64,000 nucleotides of DNA from Salinirubellus litoreus (GTDB lineage: Archaea > Halobacteriota > Halobacteria > Halobacteriales > Haloarculaceae): positions 3,906,001-3,970,000 of the forward strand of contig NZ_CP147841.1 of the NCBI RefSeq assembly GCF_037335815.1, given 5' to 3'. Numbering within the stretch: the stretch's first letter is position 1; each line of letters starts with the position of its first letter. Of the stretch, positions 1 to 7,929 are shown piece by piece. A model generated the notes under the pieces. The model saw nothing but the letters and a program-made list of their open reading frames with translations. It was not told where the DNA came from and searched no databases. The translations under genes and the position numbers were made by a program.

Positions 1-331
1 AGTAGAGCAGCCCCTCGTGGTTCCGGACGTACGCCCGGTCGAGCGTTCGCAGGGCCGCCTCGACGGTCCCCCGGGTGTCGCCGTCCGGGTCGCCGCGGAG
101 GTCGAGATAGAGGAGTGTCTGGTGGTTCGGGAGCAGCGAGTTACCGTACCGATCCTGTCTGACCCGCTTCTCCCAGGCGTGCTGTCGTTCGGGGAGCGTC
201 GAGAGGTCCTCGGGGCCGGTCGGGACCGACGACTCGCCGGTGTAGCCCAGACAGGCGGAGAGTCCCGCCGCTCCGCCGACGGCGACCGCGGCCCGGAGCA
301 CGTCCCGGCGGCGCGCCTTCGGGCCCTCCAT
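1..331 (-). CDS. Tat-exported lipoprotein, N-terminal part (DUF7405-like), cut by window edge
   Basis: Only the first 110 codons lie in the window; the gene continues leftward past base 1. Its ATG at 331 shares its A with the TGA stop of the upstream gene (331-1401), so the two are translationally coupled. Residues 7-10 (RRRD) followed by a hydrophobic Ala/Gly stretch form a twin-arginine signal, and LSAC at residues 24-27 is a lipobox, so the product is probably exported folded and lipid-anchored outside the membrane. The mature start (LPNHQTLLYLDL and a later ALRTLDRAY) resembles haloarchaeal DUF7405 proteins, which I recall as distantly Dyp-peroxidase-like. The family call is from memory of the pattern; the export signal is seen directly. 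Confidence 0.6.
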   Translation of the reverse strand, partial: MEGPKARRRDVLRAAVAVGGAAGLSACLGYTGESSVPTGPEDLSTLPERQHAWEKRVRQDRYGNSLLPNHQTLLYLDLRGDPDGDTRGTVEAALRTLDRAYVRNHEGLLY

Positions 332-1401
332 CAGAGGGACACCTCGACCGGGGCCATGTCGACGAACGCCGTCTCGTAGCCCTCGTGACGGGCGACCTGC
401 GGCGGCGTCGGTACTTCGAGCGCGAGGTCGTCACCGGACTCGACGGCGGTGTCCCCGAGGGCCGCACCGTAGTGATAGCCCAGGTCGGGGTCGAGCGTCC
501 GGGCGAGGTCGCCCTCGAAGACCGTCTCACCGCTCCGGGAGAGCGTCCCCGTCACAGCCATCGCGGGGATGACCATCCGGTTGTACGGCGTCCGTGCCGA
601 GACGTAGAGGTACTCCCCGTCGCCGTCGACACCCTCCGGCGGGGCGTCGAGCCGACCGACGACGAGCACCGCGTCCCCGCTCGTCCCGGTGGCGAGGACC
701 TCACCCGGGAGGTCGCCCTCGGCGGGCGCGACGGCGTTCGGCATCATCATCTCCATCGGGTCGACGGCGGCGGCCTCCCCCGCTCTGTCGGGGGTGTTCT
801 CGAACATGATCTCGTCTCGGATCGACTGCGAGTAGTCGAACGAAATGCCCGCCGAGGCGGGATCGGCGAACCGGTCGACGAACGCCCCGGTCTTCCGGGT
901 GCTCACGCCCCCGACGCTCACCGTCACGGTGTAGGTGCCGTCGCCGTCGAGCCCGAAGTTCGCCCCGTAGTGAAACCCCATCGGCTGGGAGAGCATCGGG
1001 TAGATCACCTCCTCGCTCACCAGTTCGCCGTCGCGGGTGATCTCGAGCGAGAGCCCCGCCTCCGGGAGCACCGTCCTCGTTTCGGGGTCCCACACCGACG
1101 CCATCAGGTGGACGTCGTCGTCGCTCTCGATCTCGGTCAGCTGGACCGAGCCCCCGTTGACGTTCCAGAACCGGTGGGGGTAGGAGTAGGTCAGCCCGAA
1201 GGCGTACTCGCCGCTCCCGCTCTCGCCCATCCCGGCCATCTCCATCCCCTCGACGTGGGTGGGGAAGTAGACGGCGTCGGGGCGGTCCTCGAGCACGGGC
1301 GGCGTGGACGGGATCGAGCGGGTCTCGACGAGTCCCGCACAGCCGGCCAACCCCGCGACGCCTGCCAGTCCGATCCCCTCGACGAAGTCCCGTCGTCTCA
1401 T
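331..1401 (-). CDS. Tat lipoprotein of the P19 / iron-transport (DUF7350) type, copy 1
   Basis: A 356-residue protein. MRRRDF gives a twin-arginine motif, and Cys21 in a LAGC lipobox predicts a lipid-anchored surface protein. The body matches the haloarchaeal iron transporter family (DUF7350 / P19-like), whose bacterial relatives bind Fe2+ or Cu in the periplasm. Several Met- and His-containing motifs are visible, such as EGMEMAGMGESG near residue 50 and PMLSQPMGFHYG near residue 145. The motif LGYHYGAALGD near the C-terminus echoes the second of these and suggests an internal repeat. It is about half identical to 5186-6301, and the gene at 1-331 overlaps it by one base. Metal binding is inferred from the family, and which metal is not visible. 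Confidence 0.72.
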   Translation of the reverse strand: MRRRDFVEGIGLAGVAGLAGCAGLVETRSIPSTPPVLEDRPDAVYFPTHVEGMEMAGMGESGSGEYAFGLTYSYPHRFWNVNGGSVQLTEIESDDDVHLMASVWDPETRTVLPEAGLSLEITRDGELVSEEVIYPMLSQPMGFHYGANFGLDGDGTYTVTVSVGGVSTRKTGAFVDRFADPASAGISFDYSQSIRDEIMFENTPDRAGEAAAVDPMEMMMPNAVAPAEGDLPGEVLATGTSGDAVLVVGRLDAPPEGVDGDGEYLYVSARTPYNRMVIPAMAVTGTLSRSGETVFEGDLARTLDPDLGYHYGAALGDTAVESGDDLALEVPTPPQVARHEGYETAFVDMAPVEVSL

Positions 1402-1501
1402 GTCTCCAACTGGGGGTCTGAGGGGCATGGGGGTTATGGTCCGACCGTCTAGTGAGTCCCCTCCCGAGTCGTCCGGGAGCCGTGCAGCGGACGGCAGGTC
1501 C

Positions 1502-1518
1502 CGTTCGATCGTCGAACG
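1502..1518. promoter_or_regulatory. 7-bp inverted repeat in a divergent promoter region
   Basis: CGTTCGA, a 3-base spacer and TCGAACG form a perfect inverted repeat between the divergent genes starting at 1401 (minus) and 1573 (plus). It lies just upstream of the TATA box at 1539, a normal place for an archaeal operator. No regulator can be assigned from sequence. Confidence 0.35.
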
Positions 1519-1538
1519 ATACGTGTCGATAATCAGGG

Positions 1539-1545
1539 TTATATA
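1539..1545 (+). promoter_or_regulatory. TATA box of the prohibitin-family gene
   Basis: TTATATA stands out in GC-rich surroundings 28 bases before the ATG at 1573. That spacing predicts a transcript with almost no leader, common in haloarchaea. Confidence 0.6.
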
Positions 1546-1572
1546 CCGCAGTCTCGCACCCGAACGTGACAC

Positions 1573-2514
1573 ATGAGCGGTGACCCTCCACTCGGTATCG
1601 GCGGACTCGCGAAGTCCGCCACGGTAATCGGTCTCGTACTGATACTTCTCGTCTCGATGGTCGGCGGCGTGATGGCGTTCGAGGGCGTCGACGAGGGGAA
1701 GGTGAAGGTCGTCAAGAACCAGGGTGCGGTCACGGGCACGGTCCTCGAACCCGGCTGGCACTTCATCACGCCCATCGTCGAGGGGACGGTCGCCATCCCG
1801 ACGCGGCCGCAGACGTACACGATGAGCCACCAGAGCGGCGAGGGCGACAACGCGAACCAGGACGACTCGGTGCGTGTCCTCACGCAGGACGGCCTGCACG
1901 TCGACGTCGACGTGACCGTCCGCTACCGGGTCACGCCCCGTGATGCCCCGCGATTCCACGAGGAGTACCGCGACCTCCCGACGGCCGAGGCCCGCCTCAT
2001 CCGCCCCACGGTTCGGTCGGTGCTCCGGACCGAGGGCGGCAACATCGACGTGACCGACATCTACACGGGCGAGGGGCAGACCCGCCTCAAGCTCGCCGTC
2101 GAGCGGGCGCTCAAGAACGAGACCGACGGCAGCGGCGTCGTCATCGAAAGCGTCCAGATACGCAACGTCCGGCTCCCCACCGAGTACGCGAACTCCATCG
2201 AACAGAAGAAGGTCAAACAGCAGAAGATCGAGGAGGCCGAGTACGAGATCCAGGTCGCGGAGAAGAACAAGGAGCGCCAGGTCATCGAGGCCGAGGCCGA
2301 GGCCGAACAGATCCGGATCAAGGGCGAGGCGCTCCGGGAGAACCCGGAGGTGCTCGACCTGCGCTACATCGAGGCGCTGCGCGAGAACGACAACACGGTC
2401 TACGTTCCGGTCGACGGCGGCGTCACCCTCACACGCGACGTCAGGGACGACAGCGATCCCGGGGCCGGGACCGCGCGCGTCGACACCGCCTCCGGGAACG
2501 AAACCGGGGACTGA
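1573..2514 (+). CDS. SPFH/band-7 (prohibitin-family) membrane protein
   Basis: A 313-residue protein with one N-terminal membrane helix (about residues 16-36), an SPFH domain (about 37-210) and a long charged coiled coil (about 205-265, rich in E, K, Q and A) before a short acidic tail. This is the prohibitin/stomatin layout: membrane-anchored scaffolds that oligomerise and often control membrane proteases. The start is fixed by the TATA box at 1539. The next gene starts 25 bases after the stop, so the two are probably co-transcribed. The family call is firm; the partner protease is not evident, though an HtpX-type protease lies at the other end of the window. Confidence 0.85.
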   Translation: MSGDPPLGIGGLAKSATVIGLVLILLVSMVGGVMAFEGVDEGKVKVVKNQGAVTGTVLEPGWHFITPIVEGTVAIPTRPQTYTMSHQSGEGDNANQDDSVRVLTQDGLHVDVDVTVRYRVTPRDAPRFHEEYRDLPTAEARLIRPTVRSVLRTEGGNIDVTDIYTGEGQTRLKLAVERALKNETDGSGVVIESVQIRNVRLPTEYANSIEQKKVKQQKIEEAEYEIQVAEKNKERQVIEAEAEAEQIRIKGEALRENPEVLDLRYIEALRENDNTVYVPVDGGVTLTRDVRDDSDPGAGTARVDTASGNETGD

Positions 2515-2538
2515 ACCACGGAACCGCACGCGCCGAGA

Positions 2539-2967
2539 ATGCGACGATACGTCGGAGTCGCGGCGACCGTCCTCGCCACGTTCGTCCTGCTGGTGGCGAT
2601 GGCCCGGACGTCGGGGTTCCTCCTGTTACCGCTGGCGCTCGTGCTGGTGCTCGCTCTCGGCTACGTGGGCGTCCGGATCGTGACCGGCGCGCCGTCTCCG
2701 TATCACCGGATCGCCTCGGGCGTGTTCGAGCGAACGGACTCCGAACCGGTTCGACTCTCCGAGGCGACCCCCTGCGAGTCGTGTGCCGACCGGGAGGGGG
2801 CGGGCGAGCGGCGCGTCAGCCACCGGGAGTTCGTCTTCCTCGGCGTCCCGCTCGTCCGCCTCTCGACGACGCGGACCGTCCGCTGTGAGCTGTGTGCCGA
2901 TCCGCTCGGTGCGCTGGAGGACGACGAACGGGATGCCATCGACCGCGAGCTCGAACGGGGGCGGTGA
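2539..2967 (+). CDS. Small membrane protein with a CxxC...CxxC zinc-ribbon-like tail
   Basis: 142 residues. Residues 5-48 are hydrophobic and should form two membrane helices. The cytoplasmic remainder has Cys79/Cys82 (CESC) and Cys116/Cys119 (CELC), spaced like a zinc ribbon with a beta-hairpin insertion. It follows the prohibitin-family gene by 24 bases in the same direction, suggesting one transcript. I recognise it only as a conserved haloarchaeal type without a known function; zinc binding is inferred from the four cysteines. Confidence 0.65.
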   Translation: MRRYVGVAATVLATFVLLVAMARTSGFLLLPLALVLVLALGYVGVRIVTGAPSPYHRIASGVFERTDSEPVRLSEATPCESCADREGAGERRVSHREFVFLGVPLVRLSTTRTVRCELCADPLGALEDDERDAIDRELERGR

Positions 2968-3026
2968 GATCGCGGTTCACGGCGCGTGCGACGGAGCGGT
3001 GCGCACCGGCGGTCGACGCTCCGGTC

Positions 3027-3107
3027 ATACGGTCGTGCGTAGTCCGTTACCGGAGATGACCGACCCCGGCCGGGTGATCGACGGTACATCGTTACGCACG
3101 ACCGTAT
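3027..3107. repeat. Palindromic 81-bp element, copy 1 (15-bp terminal arms)
   Basis: The outer arms are 3027-3041 (ATACGGTCGTGCGTA) and its exact reverse complement at 3093-3107. Inside them come a 6-base spacer, TACCG (3048-3052), a GC-rich centre holding the palindrome CCCGGCCGGG, then CGGTA (3082-3086) and another 6-base spacer. This is the same architecture, with the same spacer lengths, as the element at 36632-36710. The right arm ends on base 3107, the final A of the TGA stop of the wHTH gene on the minus strand. It can fold into a long hairpin and could be a mobile miniature element, a terminator or a structured 3' end. Confidence 0.8.
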
Positions 3108-3628
3108 CACTCCCCGAGCAGCGAGTCGACGAGCCGGGTGAACCGGTCGACGAGCCGCCCCGGGAGCGTCGGCCGCGCCCGCCGGAGGAGCCGGACGGTC
3201 CGTTCGCGGTGAGCGAGGTCGAGCACGACCCTGCCCCGGGAGTCTCGGTCCTCCACGACGAGCCCCGCGTCGGCCAGCCGTTCCACGTGCCAGGAGAGCG
3301 TGCTCCGGGCGATACCCACTCGTTCGGCGACCTCCGTCGCGGGCGTCCGGCCCGATTCGAGGAGCGTCCCGACGACGTCGGCGCTGGTCTCCCGGCGGAG
3401 GAGCGCGAGCGATCGGCGCTCCCAGGCGTCGAACGACGGCGGGTAGTAGTGGGTCCGGCCGTAGCAGTCCTCGGCGACGACCCGGTCGTCGAGCAGCCGC
3501 CGGAGGTGGTACTGGGCCTGTCCGGGGGCCATGTCGAGCCCGCGGACGAGCGCGTTGAAGTGGACGCCCGGGTCCGCGCGGACCCGCTCCGCGATACGCT
3601 GGCGGGCCGCCTCACCCCGCTCAGTCAC
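3107..3628 (-). CDS. Transcriptional regulator with two winged-helix domains
   Basis: 173 residues from a GTG start at 3628; a longer reading from 3676 is possible. The GTG is preferred because it overlaps the TGA of the preceding gene (3621-3971) by 8 bases and homologues begin near this TERGEAARQ sequence. Two wHTH domains are visible: about 10-60 (with APGQAQYHLRRLL) and about 80-140 (with ARSTLSWHVERLADAGLV). Such tandem-wHTH proteins are common haloarchaeal DNA-binding regulators. Coupling to the small membrane protein upstream suggests a paired sensor-regulator unit, but that role is inferred. The stop codon is fused to the palindromic element at 3027-3107. Confidence 0.78.
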   Translation of the reverse strand: MTERGEAARQRIAERVRADPGVHFNALVRGLDMAPGQAQYHLRRLLDDRVVAEDCYGRTHYYPPSFDAWERRSLALLRRETSADVVGTLLESGRTPATEVAERVGIARSTLSWHVERLADAGLVVEDRDSRGRVVLDLAHRERTVRLLRRARPTLPGRLVDRFTRLVDSLLGE

Positions 3629-3971
3629 CGTCCTCACCTCCGGGATCGCCGTGGCCGGCCGGCTCGAAGCGCTCACGCCCCCGTGGCGATTGCCGGGCGT
3701 TCCGGGCCGTGACGACCGCCGCGATGACGAGCCCGGCCATCGCCACGTCGAGCCCGTGTTCGAGGGTGTGGTGGGTCGCCGTACCGATGCTCCCCGTCAT
3801 CGCGCCGACCGCCACCACCGTCCGGGCGAGCAGCGTCGCCAGCGCCAGCGCCACGAGCAGGTACGACCACGACCGCCGCCGGAGCAGCGCCACGAGCGCG
3901 AGGCCGACGAGGCCCGCGCTGGCGAGCCCGGCGAGCGACAGCACGAGCGCGAGCGCGAGATCGGAAGCCAT
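3621..3971 (-). CDS. Small multi-helix membrane protein (DUF7471-like)
   Basis: 116 residues with about four hydrophobic segments: near 5-28, 36-58, then a short one, and 75-90 (DVAMAGLVIAAVV). A histidine pair in THHTLEHGLD lies just before the last helix. It resembles haloarchaeal DUF7471, usually found next to a two-domain wHTH regulator as here. The final codons overlap the GTG start of that regulator by 8 bases, so translation of the two is linked. Function unknown; a membrane signal receiver for the regulator is a guess. Confidence 0.65.
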   Translation of the reverse strand: MASDLALALVLSLAGLASAGLVGLALVALLRRRSWSYLLVALALATLLARTVVAVGAMTGSIGTATHHTLEHGLDVAMAGLVIAAVVTARNARQSPRGRERFEPAGHGDPGGEDGD

Positions 3972-4041
3972 CCGCGTCGCTACCGGTACGCTCCCGAGGC
4001 CTAAGCCGGTTCCGGTACCCGCTTCGGTATCTTCCGGGGCG

Positions 4042-5094
4042 TTACGCCCGTCGACCCAGCACGAGCGCCGTCAGCGCGAGCGCGGCGAGGCCGACCACCG
4101 GGCCGAACCCGGATCCGTCACCGCCGGTCACGGAAGGTGATGACGGGTCGTCGGTGGGCGAGCGCGTGTTCGACGGCGCGGACGAGGAGGTCGCTGTGGA
4201 GGCTGGGGTGGAAGTGGGGGTAACGGTAGCGGTCGCCGAGGGGGTCGGGGTGGCCGTGACGACGAGCGATCCCTGGTCGGGCGTCGGGGTCGGCGTCCGT
4301 CCGGGGAGGACCTTCTCGACGCCGAAGCGTGTCCCGACGGTCTCCTCGCCGGCCCGCACCGTGCGGTCGTCGTCGTCGAACCGACCGTCCCCGTCGTCGA
4401 GGTACGCCAGCGCCCACACGGAGAACGTGGCGTTCGCCGGGCGGTCGGCGAAGAACGACCCGTTCAGGTCGACGGTGACGTTCGTGTGGTCACCGGCGTC
4501 GAGCGGGGCCACGCCCACGACGTCGGCGGGGACGCCGCCCGAGGAGTTCCGGAGGACGACGTAGCCACGCTCGGGCAGGCGGACCGACCTGACCTCGGCG
4601 GTTCCGTCGGCGCTCCGCTGGATCCCCGCGCCGCTCGACGCGCCGACGTACGCGGTCGTCCCCCGACGGACGACGAGCGAGTCGCCGGCGACGCCGCCGA
4701 AGGACGTCAGCGGCGGGTCGATCCCGGGCTCGAACTCGCCGTCGCCGTCGTCGCCGTGCAGGGCGACGCGGAGCGTCGCGTTCCGCGGGAGGTCGGCCCA
4801 CGCGTCCGGGGGGATCTCGACCGGGACGTCGTGGACGTCGCGGGTGCTGGCGCTGAACGGCCGGTGGGCGACGACCCGTTCCCCGTCGCCGTCGTCGGCG
4901 TAGACGACGACGAAGCCGTCCTCGGTGGCGAACACCGACTCCATCCGGACGACACCGTCCGCCGAGGCTTGCGGGTCCGCGCCCAGGTGGTTGATGCCGT
5001 GCCCCGTCGCGACCCCCGCGAGCGGGAGGGCGACCGCGAGGGCGACCAGCGCGAGGAGACCGACCTCGCTGGCGCTGGTCGTGGACCGGCGCAT
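4042..5094 (-). CDS. Secreted surface protein with DUF7282-type repeats and C-terminal sorting anchor
   Basis: 350 residues. A signal peptide covers about residues 1-30. Two similar beta domains follow (about 35-140 and 145-255), each with a segment like GFVVVYADDGDG or GYVVLRNSSGG and an acidic DGDGEFE/DGDGRFDDD loop, the pattern of DUF7282. A Thr/Pro/Ser-rich linker (about 265-320) and a final hydrophobic helix followed by GRRA look like a PGF-CTERM-style anchor processed by an archaeosortase, though the PGF triplet itself reads GFG. It likely sits on the cell surface; ligand unknown. It lies between the two iron-type lipoproteins, in the same direction as both. Confidence 0.68.
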   Translation of the reverse strand: MRRSTTSASEVGLLALVALAVALPLAGVATGHGINHLGADPQASADGVVRMESVFATEDGFVVVYADDGDGERVVAHRPFSASTRDVHDVPVEIPPDAWADLPRNATLRVALHGDDGDGEFEPGIDPPLTSFGGVAGDSLVVRRGTTAYVGASSGAGIQRSADGTAEVRSVRLPERGYVVLRNSSGGVPADVVGVAPLDAGDHTNVTVDLNGSFFADRPANATFSVWALAYLDDGDGRFDDDDRTVRAGEETVGTRFGVEKVLPGRTPTPTPDQGSLVVTATPTPSATATVTPTSTPASTATSSSAPSNTRSPTDDPSSPSVTGGDGSGFGPVVGLAALALTALVLGRRA

Positions 5095-5185
5095 GAGGAT
5101 GGATCGGACGGCCCGGCGGATAGCGTTGTCGACCGCCGCGAGCGGATCGAGCCGCGACCGCGGGGGCGACGGGGCGTGTGGTCGA

Positions 5186-6301
5186 CTACTCGACCTCGAT
5201 CGTCGCCGGCTCCATCCGGAGGAACGCCCGTTCGTACCCCTCGTGGCGGGCGACCTGCGGGGGGAGCGTCGGTGTCAGAGTGAGTTCGTCACCGGGCTCG
5301 ACGGCGTCGTCCCCGAGGGTCGCGCCGTAGTGATAGCCGAGATCGGGGTCGAGCGTCCGGGTCAGGTCGCCCTCGAAGACGGTCCCGCCGTCCCGGGCGA
5401 GCGTCGCCTCCAGCCCCATCGCCGGCAGGACGATCCGGTTGTACGGCGTCCGGGCGGAGACCGCGAGGTACGGCCCCTCGCCCTCGACTCCCGACGGGGC
5501 CTCATCGAGGACGGTCGCGACGAGCCGCGCGTCGTCGCTCGTCGCCGTCCCCAGCACCCGCCCGGGGAGTTCGGACTCGGTCGGCGCGAGCGCCTGCGGC
5601 ATTCCCACATCGGCGGGCCTGACCGCACCGCGCCGTCCGTAGGCGTCGAGTTCGCGGACCGTGATCTCCCGCCGCTGCTCCTCGTCGAACGCGAACGGTA
5701 TCTCGACGGTCGCCGGCTCGCCGAACGCCCCCTCGAACGCGCCCGTCCGCCGGATTCGCAGCCCGCCGACGCTCACCCGGCAGACGTACTCGCCGTCGCC
5801 CTCCAGCCCGAAGTTCCCCCCGTAGTGAAAGCCCATCCGCTGGGAGAGCATCGGGTAGATCACCTCCTCGCTCACCAGTTCGCCGCCCCCGAGTATCTCG
5901 ACGGAGACGCCCGCCTCGGGGAGCACCGTCCCCGTCTCCTCGTCCCAGACGACCGCCATCAGGTGGACGTCGCCGGAGCGCTCGATCCGCCGGAGGTCCG
6001 TCCCCGAGACGGTCCAGAAGACGTGCGGGGCCGCGTACATCAGCCCGGCACCGAACCGGCCGGAACTCCCCGTCCCCTGCATCGCCATCCCCTCCTGAAA
6101 CCGCTGGACGTAGACCCCGTCGGGGAGGTCGGGTTCGCCGTCGTCCTCCGGCGTCGGCGTCCCGGTCGGAGCGGGGGTGGGCGTCCCCGCCGTCCCACCC
6201 CCGTTCGTCGTCCCCGTCCCGTCGCCGCCCGAGGCGGCACACCCCGTGAGCCCGCTCAGGCCGGCCAGACCCGCTCCCGCGAGGAACGCCCGTCGACGCA
6301 T
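5186..6301 (-). CDS. Tat lipoprotein of the P19 / iron-transport (DUF7350) type, copy 2
   Basis: 371 residues, paralogous to 331-1401. MRRRAF gives the twin-arginine motif, LTGC with Cys21 the lipobox, and a Gly/Thr/Pro linker of about 40 residues follows before the folded body. Shared segments include GELVSEEVIYPMLSQ, MGFHYG and PPQVARHEGYE. The Met-rich patch (EGMAMQGTGSSG) parallels EGMEMAGMGESG in copy 1. It starts 47 bases after the stop of the membrane protein at 6349-7725, on the same strand, so the pair may be an operon. Metal binding at the outer surface is inferred from the family; whether the two copies bind different metals cannot be told. Confidence 0.72.
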   Translation of the reverse strand: MRRRAFLAGAGLAGLSGLTGCAASGGDGTGTTNGGGTAGTPTPAPTGTPTPEDDGEPDLPDGVYVQRFQEGMAMQGTGSSGRFGAGLMYAAPHVFWTVSGTDLRRIERSGDVHLMAVVWDEETGTVLPEAGVSVEILGGGELVSEEVIYPMLSQRMGFHYGGNFGLEGDGEYVCRVSVGGLRIRRTGAFEGAFGEPATVEIPFAFDEEQRREITVRELDAYGRRGAVRPADVGMPQALAPTESELPGRVLGTATSDDARLVATVLDEAPSGVEGEGPYLAVSARTPYNRIVLPAMGLEATLARDGGTVFEGDLTRTLDPDLGYHYGATLGDDAVEPGDELTLTPTLPPQVARHEGYERAFLRMEPATIEVE

Positions 6302-6348
6302 GGGTTCGAATTCGGCTCACGTCCGGTAAGTCGTTCTGGTACGACCCT

Positions 6349-7725
6349 CTAGGCGACCACGGGCCGCGAGACGGTCCAGAGCGAGACGAGTGTGAACGCG
6401 ACCATCAGGGCGGTCAGCGGGACGTGCGCCCGACCGACGGGGCTCTCGGCTCCCGCACAGCGGACGAGAGCGGCGTGGGCGGCGACGACGGCGACGACGT
6501 GACCGAGGACGACCAGCGAGACCTGGAGTCCCCAGTAGGCGGGCAGCGAGAGCCACGCGGCGGGGTCGAGGGAGATCGACGCACCCGCCCGCCCGACCAG
6601 GAGTTCGATCAGATGGCCGGCGTTGAGGAGGAGGTAGTCGACGTTGTGTGCGAGTTCGTACGCCGCCGCGATGGGGAGGAGTGTCGGGGCCAGCCGTCGA
6701 CCCGTCTCTCGCGTTCCGCGGCCCAGAACGCCCCCCGTGGCCCATCCGACGACGAGGAACGCCGCGAGGAAGAGCGCGAACCCGACGACGTAGAGGGGGA
6801 GCGCCGCCGCGAGTCCCGGACCGAACGCCTCCCTGGCGACCGCGGCGAGGGCCGCGAACTCGGGGGTCCCGCGGAAGCCGTCGAAGCTCACCGTGAACAC
6901 CGCGGCGATCACGACGCCGACCTCGGGTACCGAAACGGGGTCGAGGGTTCCGCGCCAGGGCGGGCGGAGCCGCAGGTCGTACCCACCCCGGGGCGTGCGG
7001 CGGACGTCGAGCACGCGGACGCGCCCGAACAGGCCGTAGAGGACAGCGAGGGCGTCCGCGCGGTCGAACCACGCCGGCCCGAACGCCACCCCACCGAGGA
7101 GCATGAGGACCGCGTAGCCCGCGAGCAGCGCGGTCGTCGGGAGCGGCTCCCGCGGGACGACGGTGAGGGTCTCGACGAACCCCAGGAGGAGGACGCCGGC
7201 GACCGCCGGCCAGGCACCGAGCGGGTAGTCGTAGAGGGCGAGCGTTCGACCTTCGAGCCGGCAGAGTCCCACATAGAGGGTTCGCCACGGCGAGAGGACG
7301 CGCCAGGGGCTCCCCACGAGGACGGCGAGGACCGCGATACCCTTCAGCCAGAGCGGCCAGACGACGACCGTGGCGAGGTTCTCGAGCTGGGACTGCCTGC
7401 CGAGGGCTCCATCGAGGAGGACGACGACGAAGAGGAGGAGGAACCCCCCCCGCCCGAGAGCGCGGAGCGCCCGGGACGCGCCGGGGCCGATCCGTGCGAG
7501 CGGTCGGTCGACCGCCCCGACGGGCCGGTCGGCGACGGCGAGGTAGCCGGCCGTCGCCGCGACCGTCAGCCCCGCGCCGCCGAGCAGGAGCGACAGGGGG
7601 ACGGGTGCGTCGAACTTCGAGCCGATTCCCGGGTGGGCGATCGCGACGCCAGAGATCGCGAGGAGTCCTCCCACGAGCCCGATAGTGATCGCGAGCGGAC
7701 GGGACCCGCGTGGGACGCGACCCAT
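6349..7725 (-). CDS. Polytopic membrane protein, fenitrothion-hydrolase-like family
   Basis: 458 residues and about ten hydrophobic helices. The ATG at 7725 (MGRVPRG) is preferred to an upstream in-frame start at 7896, because a positively charged N-terminus followed at once by a helix fits a membrane protein. The sequence AHPGIGSKFDAPVPLSLLL after the first helix is the hallmark opening of the actinobacterial fenitrothion hydrolase-like membrane proteins. Conserved-looking histidines sit in helices (YELAHNVDYLLLNAGHLIE, GHVVAVVAAH), which could bind metal. Real function unknown: the hydrolase name comes from one bacterial member. The metal-type lipoprotein downstream hints at metal handling, an inference. 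Confidence 0.65.
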   Translation of the reverse strand: MGRVPRGSRPLAITIGLVGGLLAISGVAIAHPGIGSKFDAPVPLSLLLGGAGLTVAATAGYLAVADRPVGAVDRPLARIGPGASRALRALGRGGFLLLFVVVLLDGALGRQSQLENLATVVVWPLWLKGIAVLAVLVGSPWRVLSPWRTLYVGLCRLEGRTLALYDYPLGAWPAVAGVLLLGFVETLTVVPREPLPTTALLAGYAVLMLLGGVAFGPAWFDRADALAVLYGLFGRVRVLDVRRTPRGGYDLRLRPPWRGTLDPVSVPEVGVVIAAVFTVSFDGFRGTPEFAALAAVAREAFGPGLAAALPLYVVGFALFLAAFLVVGWATGGVLGRGTRETGRRLAPTLLPIAAAYELAHNVDYLLLNAGHLIELLVGRAGASISLDPAAWLSLPAYWGLQVSLVVLGHVVAVVAAHAALVRCAGAESPVGRAHVPLTALMVAFTLVSLWTVSRPVVA

Positions 7726-7929
7726 GGGACCGCTCGGCTCGCTCGCCGTATGAGGGTAGTGGTACGCCCGTCGAACCCGCGACGTTCGTCCTCGACCGCC
7801 GGGGATCGACGGTTCGCATCGGAACGGTCGGTTGCCGATCACGATGGCGACGAGGGCGACCGTCGACACCGAGTCGTCCGTTCCGGTGACCGACATCCAT
7901 ATGTCCCTCTGCCCGGACCGACCGGGCGG

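Noticed and set aside
331..2529. Very long minus-strand open frame (732 codons) covering the iron-type lipoprotein and the prohibitin gene
   Set aside because: The part beyond 1401 is antisense to the prohibitin gene; the real gene starts with MRRRDF at 1401. High GC keeps antisense frames open.
6301..6330. GGTTCGAAT-like string resembling a tRNA T-loop
   Set aside because: No acceptor or anticodon stems around it, and it lies at the start of the iron-type lipoprotein.
6424..7929. Plus-strand open frame continuing upstream of the S8 protease
   Set aside because: It is antisense to the fenitrothion-hydrolase-like gene; the signal/anchor helix begins at ATG 7930.
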